This document shows, in pieces, positions 7,365-14,358 of a stretch of 64,000 nt of DNA; position 1 is the stretch's first letter; every line of letters starts with the position of its first letter. The stretch lies in contig NZ_CP033580.1 in assembly GCF_003722315.1 (NCBI RefSeq), positions 2,384,501 through 2,448,500 of the forward strand, given 5' to 3'. This DNA comes from Thermoanaerobacter ethanolicus JW 200. GTDB taxonomy: Bacteria > Bacillota > Thermoanaerobacteria > Thermoanaerobacterales > Thermoanaerobacteraceae. A model generated the notes under the pieces. The model ran no database searches. It was given only the letters and a program-made list of their open reading frames with translations, and was not told where the DNA came from. The position numbers were made by a program, and so were the translations under genes.

Positions 7365-9439
7365 ACAACAAATTCCTTTCTGTCCTTAAACTCTTTTTTC
7401 TTCCCTTCATTCCAATTCTTTACTGGCCTATAATATCCAACTACGCGGCTGTAAACCTCACATTCTTTCCCACAGTAAGGACATTCAAAATGTTCCCCAG
7501 AAATATACCCATGGTCTTCACAGATTGAAAAAGTTGGAGTTATAGTGTAATAAGGAATTCTATAATTATAAGCTATTTTTTTGACTAGAGCTTTGCAGGT
7601 GTTCACATCGTTTATACTCTCTCCAATAAATCCGTGAAATACTGTACCTCCTGTGTATTTTGTTTGTAACTCTTCTTGTAAGTCTAAAGCAGTAAATATA
7701 TCTTCCGTAAAGTCTACAGGAAGCTGTGTTGAATTAGTATAGTAAGGCACATCGCTACCTGCAGTTATTATGTCGGGGAATAATTCTTTATCTTTTTTAG
7801 CCAATCTATAGGAAGCTCCTTCTGCAGGGGAGGCTTCTAAATTGTACATGAAATTAGATTCTAATTGATATTGTTCTAATTTATGCCTCATAAAATCTAA
7901 TACTTCAAGTGCAAATTTCCTTCCCTCTTCACTGGCTATGCTTACTCCCATGAAATTTAATAGTGCTTCATTCATTCCAATGAGTCCTATCGTGTTAAAA
8001 TGATTTTTCCAGTAAAATCCAAATCTCTTTTTTATATCTCTTAAGTAAAATTTTGAATAAGGATACAATCCCATTTCAGTCATTTTCTCTAAAACTTCTC
8101 TCTTTATTTCAAGGCTTGTTTTTGCAATATCCATAAGCCTTTCTAACCTTTGGAAAAACTCTTCTTTTGATTTAGATAAATATCCAATTCTTGGAATATT
8201 TATTGTTACAACTCCTATTGAACCTGTAAGAGGATTCGCTCCAAAAAGCCCTCCTCCACGCTTTCTTAATTCTCTGTTGTCCAACCTTAGCCGACAGCAC
8301 ATACTACGCACATCATTGGGATCTAAATCACTATTTACAAAATTGCTAAAATAGGGTAAACCATACTTCGCAGTCATTTCCATTATTTTATTTATGACAG
8401 GACTATTCCAGTCAAAATTTTTAGTTATATTATAAGTAGGTATTGGAAAAGTAAATATCCTCCCGCTGGCATCTCCTTCCATCATAACTTCTGCAAATGC
8501 TATATTTAACATGTCCATTTCTTTTTGAAATTCTTTATATGTTTTATCCATCAATTGACCACCAATTATAACAGGTTCATCTGCCATAATCTCCGGTACC
8601 ACAAGATCCATAGTTATGTTTGTAAAAGGAGTTTGAAATCCCACTCTAGTTGGAACATTTATGTTAAATATAAACTCCTGTAAAGCTTGCTTAACCTCTT
8701 TGTAAGAAAGATTATCGTAATATATAAAAGGTGCCAAATAGGTATCAAAATTAGAAAAAGCTTGTGCACCGGCTGCTTCCCCTTGAAGTGTATAGAAAAA
8801 ATTGACAATCTGTCCAAGAGCGGACCTAAAGTGCTTTGGAGGTTTGCTTTGAACTTTCCCCTCTACCCCTGTAAATCCAGAAAGCAGTAAATCCCTTAAA
8901 TCCCATCCACAGCAATACACAGATAAAAGGCCTAAGTCATGAATGTGCAAATCTCCATTTACATGGGCATCTCTAACTTCTGGAGGATATATTTTGTTTA
9001 ACCAGTAATGAGCTGTTATCGTACTGGAGATATGATTATTTAAACCTTGAAGTGAATAACTCATATTGCTATTTTCATTTACTCTCCAATCTTGTTTCCC
9101 TATGTATTCATCCACCATTTTTTCAATGTCCATAAACATTTTTTTAAATTCTCTTATCTCTTGATGCTGTTTTCTGTACAAAATATAGGCCTTTGCCGCT
9201 TTAGCATGACCATGCTTTATTAAGTATTGCTCTACAATATCTTGAATCTGCTCTACACTGGCTATTCCTTCTAAATTATTTTCTACGTACTCTGTCACTT
9301 CATCTGCTATTTCAAGGGCATCTTTGTATTCCCCTTCTTCCACTGCCTTAAAAGCTTTGTATATAGCATTTGCAATCTTTATCTTATCAAACTCAACTTC
9401 CCTTCCATCTCTTTTTATAACCTTCATAGCAATTCTCAT
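7361..9439 (-). CDS. nrdD: Anaerobic (class III) ribonucleoside-triphosphate reductase
   Basis: 692 residues. An N-terminal ATP-cone (KVIKRDGREVEFDKIKIANA) gives allosteric control. The catalytic barrel contains SMCCRLRLDNRELRKRGGG and GSIGVVTINIPRIGYLS. The C-terminus has a zinc site (CPYCGKEC) followed by RVVGYYRPV, with the radical glycine near residue 668. The enzyme makes deoxynucleotides without oxygen. The chosen ATG has GGAGG about 9 bases upstream; the second Met (MKVIKRDG) does not. A cobalamin riboswitch with its own terminator lies upstream, implying repression when B12 is plentiful, probably because a B12-dependent class II enzyme exists elsewhere. Confidence 0.95.
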   Translation of the reverse strand: MRIAMKVIKRDGREVEFDKIKIANAIYKAFKAVEEGEYKDALEIADEVTEYVENNLEGIASVEQIQDIVEQYLIKHGHAKAAKAYILYRKQHQEIREFKKMFMDIEKMVDEYIGKQDWRVNENSNMSYSLQGLNNHISSTITAHYWLNKIYPPEVRDAHVNGDLHIHDLGLLSVYCCGWDLRDLLLSGFTGVEGKVQSKPPKHFRSALGQIVNFFYTLQGEAAGAQAFSNFDTYLAPFIYYDNLSYKEVKQALQEFIFNINVPTRVGFQTPFTNITMDLVVPEIMADEPVIIGGQLMDKTYKEFQKEMDMLNIAFAEVMMEGDASGRIFTFPIPTYNITKNFDWNSPVINKIMEMTAKYGLPYFSNFVNSDLDPNDVRSMCCRLRLDNRELRKRGGGLFGANPLTGSIGVVTINIPRIGYLSKSKEEFFQRLERLMDIAKTSLEIKREVLEKMTEMGLYPYSKFYLRDIKKRFGFYWKNHFNTIGLIGMNEALLNFMGVSIASEEGRKFALEVLDFMRHKLEQYQLESNFMYNLEASPAEGASYRLAKKDKELFPDIITAGSDVPYYTNSTQLPVDFTEDIFTALDLQEELQTKYTGGTVFHGFIGESINDVNTCKALVKKIAYNYRIPYYTITPTFSICEDHGYISGEHFECPYCGKECEVYSRVVGYYRPVKNWNEGKKKEFKDRKEFVV

Positions 9440-9461
9440 GATTTTAAACCTCCATTCTTTT

Positions 9462-9505
9462 GTAAAAATAATTAAACCCCTTAACTTCTACGGCAAGTTA
9501 AGAGG
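9462..9505 (-). terminator. Terminator in the expression platform of the nrdD cobalamin riboswitch
   Basis: On the minus strand CCTCTTAACTT pairs with AAGTTAAGGGG across GCCGTAG, followed by TTTAATTATTTTT, between the aptamer and the nrdD ribosome site. Confidence 0.8.
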
Positions 9506-9555
9506 TGTGCAAAGTACCTCACCTCCTCTATCGACCGTAGAGCAAGTGTAATCCA

Positions 9556-9757
9556 AATACAGGCAGGTCTCCTGACTTAGGTTCATCGCTCTTTACGCCT
9601 TCCCACCTTTCAAACATCGGGGACGGTTCCTTTTGTTTGAACAGACAGTGGCTTTTTGTAAAGAGCTCACCATCACAGTGGCGGGACCGTGCAGGATTCT
9701 CACCTGCTTCCCTTTTAACCCAATTCCCCTTTGAAATTGGGCACCTGTATCTGTGTA
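9556..9757 (-). promoter_or_regulatory. Cobalamin (adenosylcobalamin-type) riboswitch
   Basis: The minus strand carries the conserved B12 elements in order: ATACAGGTGCC, AAGCAGGTGAGAATCCTGC, ACGGTCCCGCCACTGTGA (the B12 core), AAGCCACTG, and AGTCAGGAGACCTGCCTGTAT closing the first helix. The spacing is normal except for one peripheral arm enlarged by a REP-like hairpin (9610-9640). Downstream is a terminator and then nrdD. Inferred logic: bound cobalamin favours termination, shutting off the class III reductase. Confidence 0.95.
9610..9640. repeat. REP-like hairpin inside a peripheral arm of the cobalamin riboswitch
   Basis: TCAAACA...TGTTTGA flanks CGGGGACGGTTCC, the same loop core as the two hairpins at 13479-13542. 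It forms an extra stem-loop in a variable region of the riboswitch, outside the conserved cobalamin core. Confidence 0.65.
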
Positions 9758-9841
9758 TATTCTCTTTTGCACAAAATCTAGTATATTATTTATTAATATC
9801 CCCAACATGTAGTATACCACTGCTTTCTTTCATTGTCAATA

Positions 9842-9895
9842 CAAAAAATGATTTAAAATAGGCCATTATTTTTGCCTATTTTAAATCATTTTTTA
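9842..9895. terminator. Long bidirectional terminator hairpin
   Basis: AAAAAATGATTTAAAATAGGC (9843-9863, one base over 20 in total, arms exactly complementary) and its complement at 9874-9894 flank a 10-base loop, with A/T runs on both sides. It overlaps the stop codon of the Fur-like gene and lies upstream of the riboswitch promoter region. Confidence 0.8.
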
Positions 9896-10345
9896 TAGCC
9901 CTTTTACAATTACTGCATATTCCATAAAAATTCAATTCTCCATAATACACATCAAAGTCATATTTTTTATCTATCATTTTTATATACTTTACCAAATTTG
10001 GGCTGTAATATTCGTCTATACTACCACAATATTTGCAAATTAAATGAGCGTGAATCTTTTTTTGTTAAACATTTTAAGTTCATAGTATTTTTTGTTTCCT
10101 ATTATATTTTCTGATAATATTCCCTTATCTACAAAAATTCCTAAATTCCTATAAAGAGTTGCTACACCATAATGGGACCATTCTTTCCTAACTTCCTCAA
10201 GGAGTGTATCAAAATCAAAGTGAATATTAGGGCTCTTCAAAAATACCTCTATTAAAATTTGGCGTTTCTCAGTTATCTTTAAGCCATTTGCTTTCAATGT
10301 TTTTATTATTAATGACATCAAATCGTTTTTGTTTTTATACATCAT
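9876..10345 (-). pseudogene. Fur-family metalloregulator, frameshifted in a run of seven A residues
   Basis: From ATG 10345 (preceded by GGTGG) the frame encodes a Fur winged helix: LKANGLKITEKRQILIEVF and YGVATLYRNLGIFVDKG. The frame breaks after MFNKK in a run of seven A residues (minus strand; T run at 10057-10063) and ends at 10040. Shifting frame there gives IHAHLICKYCGSIDEYYS and FYGICSNCKRAIKNDL, ending at TAG 9876-9878. That is the missing C-terminal domain with two CxxC zinc sites. Eight A residues would restore the whole gene (about 155 residues). It may be a real mutation, a sequencing error or slippage. Metal specificity is unknown. Confidence 0.8.
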
Positions 10346-10378
10346 AGACCACCATATTTTTAACATATGTTCAATTTA

Positions 10379-10410
10379 AATATACACATTTTATTGACAT
10401 ATGTCAATAA
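10379..10410 (-). promoter_or_regulatory. Promoter and 20-bp palindromic operator of the Fur-like gene
   Basis: TTATTGACATATGTCAATAA (10391-10410) is a perfect palindrome. On the minus strand its TTGACA acts as a -35 box, exactly 17 bp from TATATT (10384-10379). The same motif overlaps -35 boxes at 24.37 and 24.92 kb. Autoregulation by the Fur-like protein is inferred. Confidence 0.75.
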
Positions 10411-10534
10411 TTATTAGTACATTTTTTCCCATTTATTCCACAAGGCATTGTTTATCTCATCCACCAATACCGAGTTAAATTGCATTCCTTTATTGAAAAT
10501 TACCTATTTTTTATTTTTTCTAATTCATATGTTA

Positions 10535-10575
10535 ATAAAAAAAGAGGCTTCATACAAAAAGTATAATGCCTCTTT
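10535..10575 (-). terminator. Intrinsic terminator after the DUF1847 gene remnant
   Basis: On the minus strand AAAGAGGC pairs with GCCTCTTT, followed by TTTTTATTAAC. It is the original terminator of the interrupted DUF1847 gene. Confidence 0.75.
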
Positions 10576-10583
10576 ATACTAAA

Positions 10584-10807
10584 TTACACATTAACAAGTT
10601 CTAATCCTTTTACAGGACAGTGAGCGTATTTTCTGTCCTTTGCCACCAGTGTTGTGACTAACCCTTTAGAATATTTATTAAAAAGTATGTCATGGCCTAC
10701 GCAAAGACCTATTACTACATTGAGTTCTGTATTTTCTTGGTTCATTATCTCTGCCTGTGTTATAGGATTGCAAGTAGCAACAAATCCCTCTTTATCTTTT
10801 TGAATGT
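10584..10807 (-). pseudogene. DUF1847 protein, C-terminal part (split by an insertion sequence)
   Basis: Encodes KDKEGFVATCNPITQAEIMN and VVIGLCVGHDILFNKYSKGL, the conserved C-terminal half of DUF1847 metal-binding-type proteins. The 5' part of the gene lies on the other side of the insertion sequence, at 12453-12841. Deleting the element plus one copy of TTTTGAATGT fuses the halves in frame to a 200-residue protein (..DIEDIDIQKDKEGF..). The local frame continues a few codons into the IS end (MSVEWLKLRL...), which is not native sequence. Function of DUF1847 is unknown; Cys patterns suggest metal or Fe-S binding. Confidence 0.85.
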
Positions 10808-12451
10808 AGACTTGTGCAAAATTCAGAAGCCTTAATTTAAGCCATTCTACAGACATACTTTTTTCCTATCACTCTTGAATTTTTTATCTTTTATGTAGGA
10901 TTTCCCCTCCCATTTGTCGAATTATTATATATACACTATAAAAAATTTTTTAAGAAGGAGGAAATTCTACATGTACCAGCTTCAATTGCTTTTAAATATA
11001 CCTGAACTCTTTACCTCTCAGTCTAAAATTGATTTCTATTCTTCTATGTTTGAAAATCTTGACCTGTCTTCAATACCTGAATTCCCTTCCTCTAGTCCTG
11101 GCCGTAAGGGTTATTCTCACCATGCACTTTTTAGAGCTTTTATTGTCATGAAAGCTGAAAGATTCGGCACAATTTCTGACCTTTTAGATTATCTCCGCAA
11201 TAATCTTATCATTGCTCATCTTTGTGGCTTCGACATTTCTAAACCTCTTCCTTCTTATTGGACTTTTCGCCGTTTTATTAATGACTTCTCTCATGATTAT
11301 TTGACCTCTATTTTTCAAAATCAGGTCAATATCCTCAAAAATATGGGTATTATCTCCGGTGAGTTTATTTCCATGGATTCTACCCCTATTAAAGCTAACA
11401 CTAAGTTAAATAACCCTAAGTCTTTTTCTAAAAATAAATTCTCTAAAGATAATCAGCCTAAGTCAGATAAGGATTGTAAATTAGGCGTTTATTCTGCTTC
11501 TAACGATTCTTCTAATAAACGCTATAAGTTTTATTGGGGCTATAAAAATCACATTATTGTTGATGCTATCTCTGGTTTACCCATCGCTGAAACTACTACC
11601 CCCGCTGATGCCCCTGATTTTGAAGCCGCTTTATCTTTGCTTGAGAAGACTAATAAGTGGTTTAACCTTAAGTATGTTAATTTTATTGCCGATAAGGGGT
11701 ATGATGTTAAGAGAGTTTATAATTTTGTTAGAGATACTCTCCATGGTCATTGTTTTATTCCTCTTAACAAGCGTAATTCTAAAAATCCCCCACTGACTGA
11801 TGATGGTTATATGGTTTGTGAAGCAGGTATTAAAATGCTCAAAGATGGCAAGCAATATTTTGATGGTTTTATTAAGCAAAAATTTGTTTGCAAGTTCTGT
11901 AATTCTAAAGATGACTCTGCCTGCCCTATTCAGCATCCTAAATATTTTAATGGCAAAAAGCATAGAGGCTGTACTAAGTATGCTATTATATCTTCTGATT
12001 ATAGGTCCTCTATTAATAGAGACTCCCTATATTTTAAGGCTGTCTATAAATTGAGGATTGAATCAGAAAGATATAATTCCCGCTTTAAAGCTCTAGATTT
12101 TGAAAAAGCTTATGTTAGAAATATTAATTCTGTCAGCAACCTTAATACTTTTGGCCATATTACTTTGCTTACTGTCGCTATTGTAGCTATTAAACTGGGT
12201 AAATTTGATGAGTTTAGATCTCTTGTTGCTTTGATGCAATCGGCCTAATTTTTATTGAATCTATTTCATGCCATTTTTTAACATTTGACTTCTACAGGAT
12301 ATTTATGCCCTTTTTTAGCTCCTCTTTTTGTCTTTTCTTTTCCCTTACCACTTCCTTTATGTTTGATTGTCAGTGTTGATTACTATATATTGTATGTAAT
12401 ACATATTTTGGTTTTTGATTATGATTATTTTAATTAATTTTGCACATCCCT
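10808..12451 (+). mobile_element. Insertion sequence with DDE transposase, inserted in a DUF1847 gene
   Basis: The left end AGACTTGTGCAAAATT (10808-10823) and the complement of the right end, AGGGATGTGCAAAATT, match at 13 of 16 positions. TTTTGAATGT is repeated directly outside both ends (10798-10807 and 12453-12462), a 10-bp target duplication. The element is about 1.64 kb with a single gene, and 12249-12451 is noncoding. The exact in-frame reconstruction of the interrupted gene confirms the borders to within a base. Family not certain; the transposase resembles the IS1182/IS4-like DDE group. Confidence 0.85.
10971..12248 (+). CDS. DDE transposase (IS1182/IS4-like)
   Basis: 425 residues from ATG 10971, with AAGGAGG 8 bases upstream; the longer frame from 10914 lacks a ribosome site. 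An N-terminal DUF772-like region (GRKGYSHHALFRAFIVMKAE) precedes the catalytic core: FISMDSTPIKA (first Asp), FIADKGYDV (second Asp) and LRIESERYNSRFK (Glu region). A Cys cluster (CKFCNSKDDSACPI) lies in the C-terminal half. It appears intact, so the element could be active. Confidence 0.85.
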   Translation: MYQLQLLLNIPELFTSQSKIDFYSSMFENLDLSSIPEFPSSSPGRKGYSHHALFRAFIVMKAERFGTISDLLDYLRNNLIIAHLCGFDISKPLPSYWTFRRFINDFSHDYLTSIFQNQVNILKNMGIISGEFISMDSTPIKANTKLNNPKSFSKNKFSKDNQPKSDKDCKLGVYSASNDSSNKRYKFYWGYKNHIIVDAISGLPIAETTTPADAPDFEAALSLLEKTNKWFNLKYVNFIADKGYDVKRVYNFVRDTLHGHCFIPLNKRNSKNPPLTDDGYMVCEAGIKMLKDGKQYFDGFIKQKFVCKFCNSKDDSACPIQHPKYFNGKKHRGCTKYAIISSDYRSSINRDSLYFKAVYKLRIESERYNSRFKALDFEKAYVRNINSVSNLNTFGHITLLTVAIVAIKLGKFDEFRSLVALMQSA

Positions 12452-12452
12452 A

Positions 12453-12841
12453 TTTTGAATGTCTATATCTTCTATATCAATAGAACCGACTTTACAGCAA
12501 ACAGGAACAATTTTTAAATCATATTGTTCTAATAATTTTACAAATTGTTTCGCTTCTTTACTCGTAGAATAACAAAATGCAACGCCAATAGTTTTAAATC
12601 CCATCTGCTTAATAAACTCTATTATTTCTTCTGCCCTACTTCTCAATTCTCCATTTTCCTTCTTAGGAAGAGTATTGGCGAAGTTCATTATCTTATGAAC
12701 CATTTCATCTTGTTTGTATATCGCAACTGACTGTTCTACAATATCTCTTTTTTCAATAGTAGGACAATTTTTAGGAAAATTCCCCTCCCCTTTAGCACAA
12801 GGCTTTTTTGGACATACTCCACAGGTATAAATTGACTTCAT
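12453..12841 (-). pseudogene. DUF1847 protein, N-terminal part (split by an insertion sequence)
   Basis: From ATG 12841 (preceded by AGAGGTGAATAAA), with Cys-rich start IYTCGVCPKKPCAKGEGNFP, then RAEEIIEFIKQMGFKTIGVA and IVPVCCKVGSIDIED. These are hallmarks of DUF1847. After DIQ it runs into the IS end and stops at 12434. The C-terminal half is at 10584-10807. Upstream are a TTGCAC/TATAAT promoter and a GntR-like palindrome. The longer frame from 12913 has no ribosome site. Not expected to be functional while the element is present. Confidence 0.85.
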
Positions 12842-12853
12842 TTTATTCACCTC

Positions 12854-12913
12854 TTGTATACTGTATACAATATTCGCTAAAAAAATTATAGCATATCCCT
12901 CTCCCCTGTGCAA
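12854..12913 (-). promoter_or_regulatory. Promoter and GntR-like operator of the DUF1847 gene
   Basis: On the minus strand TTGCAC (12913-12908) and TATAAT (12890-12885) are 17 bp apart. TTGTATACTGTATACAA (12854-12870) is a perfect palindrome around one central base, placed just after the start site where a repressor would block. The pattern resembles GntR-family operators; the regulator is not in the window. Confidence 0.65.
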
Positions 12914-12918
12914 GGGGA

Positions 12919-12996
12919 TTATTCTTCAAAGCAATCTATACAGACCTTTTTCCCGCCTTTAAATCTTATCTCATTCTCCGCAGCGTATTGCCACAT
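12919..12996 (-). other. Possible gene remnant with a Cys pair (FmdE-like tail?)
   Basis: A 25-codon frame ending in RFKGGKKVCIDCFEE lies just downstream of trmO. It looks like the last zinc-binding segment of an FmdE-type or zinc-ribbon protein. FmdE-domain proteins sometimes neighbour trmO and FecCD-type transporters, which would fit, but the piece is too short to be sure. Confidence 0.2.
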
Positions 12997-13020
12997 ATTT
13001 TAACTGTATTGAAGGGTATA

Positions 13021-13437
13021 TTACAATGTATCCTCTGGACCTTTTATGCTGTCAAGTTCATAAACATAAGGCTTTATATCCAGTATAGGACTTCCATCTA
13101 AGGCATCCACACCTTTTACATAAAGTTTATTTCCTTCAATTTTTACAAGGTCAGCCACACAAAAAGCTATAGGGTTTGGCCTTGAAGGAGAACGAGTGGC
13201 AAATACTCCTTTTATCTCTGGCCCCCATGGAGTGGCAGTTTTTATGACATCTCTTTTCCCTAAATGGCACCAGTAAAGAACTATTATGTGCTTTTTACTC
13301 TCTATATCCTGAAGCCCTTCTTGAAACTCAGGATATATTTCCAACACTGCTTCCTTATCGCTCACCCTTCCTTGATGAGGCGCTTCCCCTCTCTTTTTAT
13401 AGGGACTGTGTATCACACCTATATGTATCAATTCCAC
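13021..13437 (-). CDS. trmO: tRNA (N6-threonylcarbamoyladenosine-N6)-methyltransferase TrmO-like
   Basis: 138 residues from GTG 13437 with GGAAGGGAT upstream. The family signatures are present: IGVIHSPYKKRGEAPHQGR (substrate/SAM region), LYWCHLGKR, and FATRSPSRPNPIAFCVADLV (the UPF0066/TsaA motif), then VDALDGSPILDIKPYVYE. TrmO methylates t6A37 in threonine tRNAs with SAM. This short form lacks the C-terminal extension of E. coli TrmO; in anaerobes such forms often lie with metal-uptake ABC genes, as here. A truncated second copy of its start lies upstream (13537-13582). Confidence 0.8.
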   Translation of the reverse strand: MELIHIGVIHSPYKKRGEAPHQGRVSDKEAVLEIYPEFQEGLQDIESKKHIIVLYWCHLGKRDVIKTATPWGPEIKGVFATRSPSRPNPIAFCVADLVKIEGNKLYVKGVDALDGSPILDIKPYVYELDSIKGPEDTL

Positions 13438-13478
13438 GGCAATTATCCCTTCCTTTCCGTTAAAGTGGAATGAAAGTT

Positions 13479-13542
13479 CAGACGGAAGGGACGGTTCCCC
13501 ATGTCCGAAAACTCAGACGGAAGGAACCGTCCCCCTTGTCTG
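13479..13542. repeat. Pair of REP-like hairpins in opposite orientation
   Basis: CAGAC-ggaa-GGGACGGTTCCCC-atGTCCG (13479-13507) and CAGAC-ggaa-GGAACCGTCCCCC-ttGTCTG (13514-13542). Each can fold alone through CAGAC/GTCTG, and the two loop cores are reverse complements, so the pair can form one longer stem. The same core lies in the riboswitch at 9.6 kb. This resembles dispersed REP sequences mobilised by RAYT transposases in other clostridia; no such transposase is in the window. Confidence 0.7.
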
Positions 13543-13582
13543 TATAAGGACTGTGAATAATTCCTATTGGTATTAAATTCAA
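13537..13582 (-). pseudogene. Truncated second trmO start
   Basis: From TTG 13582, preceded by GAAAGGGG, the minus strand encodes LNLIPIGIIHSPYTD, closely matching the real TrmO start (ELIHIGVIHSPYKK). It then runs straight into the REP-like hairpins and stops. It appears to be the N-terminal scrap of a duplicated trmO. Confidence 0.5.
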
Positions 13583-13605
13583 GCTAAACTACCCCTTTCT
13601 ACAAT

Positions 13606-14358
13606 TTAGAGTGGTATAACTATTGGTATATTACGGCATTTTTCTACTGCAACAGGTATACCATAAACAGCTTCTATATTTTCCTCAGTCATGACTTCCA
13701 TTCCACCATAAGCAAAAATGGTATTATCTTTTAAAAGTAAAAATTTATCAGAAAATCTAAGTGCCAAATTTAAATCGTGGCTTATAACAATTGCTGCTAT
13801 ATTTTGCTCTTTCACTGTCTCTTTCACAATTCTTAAAACCTCGATTTGGTTTTTCAAATCCAAATTATTCGTCGGCTCATCCAAAAGCATTACAATAGGT
13901 TGCTGTGCTAAAGCCCTCGCTATGACTACCTTTTGCAATTCTCCTCCACTTAACTCATTTAAATAGCACAGTGATAATTTTTCTAAATCAAATTTTTTTA
14001 ACACCTCATTTACAATCTTTATATCCCTTTCAGTCACATCCCACTTTATATGAGGTTTTCTTCCTAAAAGTACCGCATCAAATACAGTAAATCGACCATT
14101 CTCATTCCTTTGCGCCACATATCCTATTCTTTTAGCTACCTCTATTCTACTTAATTTTGAAATTTCATCTTTTTCGATATATATTGCTCCTTTGTGAGGT
14201 TTTAGAATTTTATTTATACACTTCAAAAGAGTAGATTTCCCCGCCCCATTGTTTCCTAAAATAGAAAGTAACTCTCCTCTTTGAAGAGTAAATTTAACAT
14301 CTTTTAAAACGGGTACACTGGTATAACTGAATTCAATACCATCTATATCTAAAATCAT
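13606..14358 (-). CDS. FecE/BtuD-type ABC transporter ATP-binding protein
   Basis: 250 residues. Walker A GNNGAGKSTLL near residue 36, signature LSGGELQKV, Walker B VMLLDEPTNNLDL and switch His in VISHDLN are all intact. It belongs to the iron-siderophore/cobalamin/metal-chelate importer class. Its start overlaps the permease stop by 4 bases (ATGA), so the genes are coupled. The substrate cannot be read from the sequence: iron complexes, cobalamin or an oxyanion are possible. The partner binding protein upstream is broken, so import through this operon may be lost. Confidence 0.9.
   Translation of the reverse strand: MILDIDGIEFSYTSVPVLKDVKFTLQRGELLSILGNNGAGKSTLLKCINKILKPHKGAIYIEKDEISKLSRIEVAKRIGYVAQRNENGRFTVFDAVLLGRKPHIKWDVTERDIKIVNEVLKKFDLEKLSLCYLNELSGGELQKVVIARALAQQPIVMLLDEPTNNLDLKNQIEVLRIVKETVKEQNIAAIVISHDLNLALRFSDKFLLLKDNTIFAYGGMEVMTEENIEAVYGIPVAVEKCRNIPIVIPL

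Noticed and set aside
10584-10856. 90-residue small gene with its own Met at 10856
   Set aside because: Its first residues are encoded by the insertion-sequence end; it is the C-terminal half of the split DUF1847 gene.
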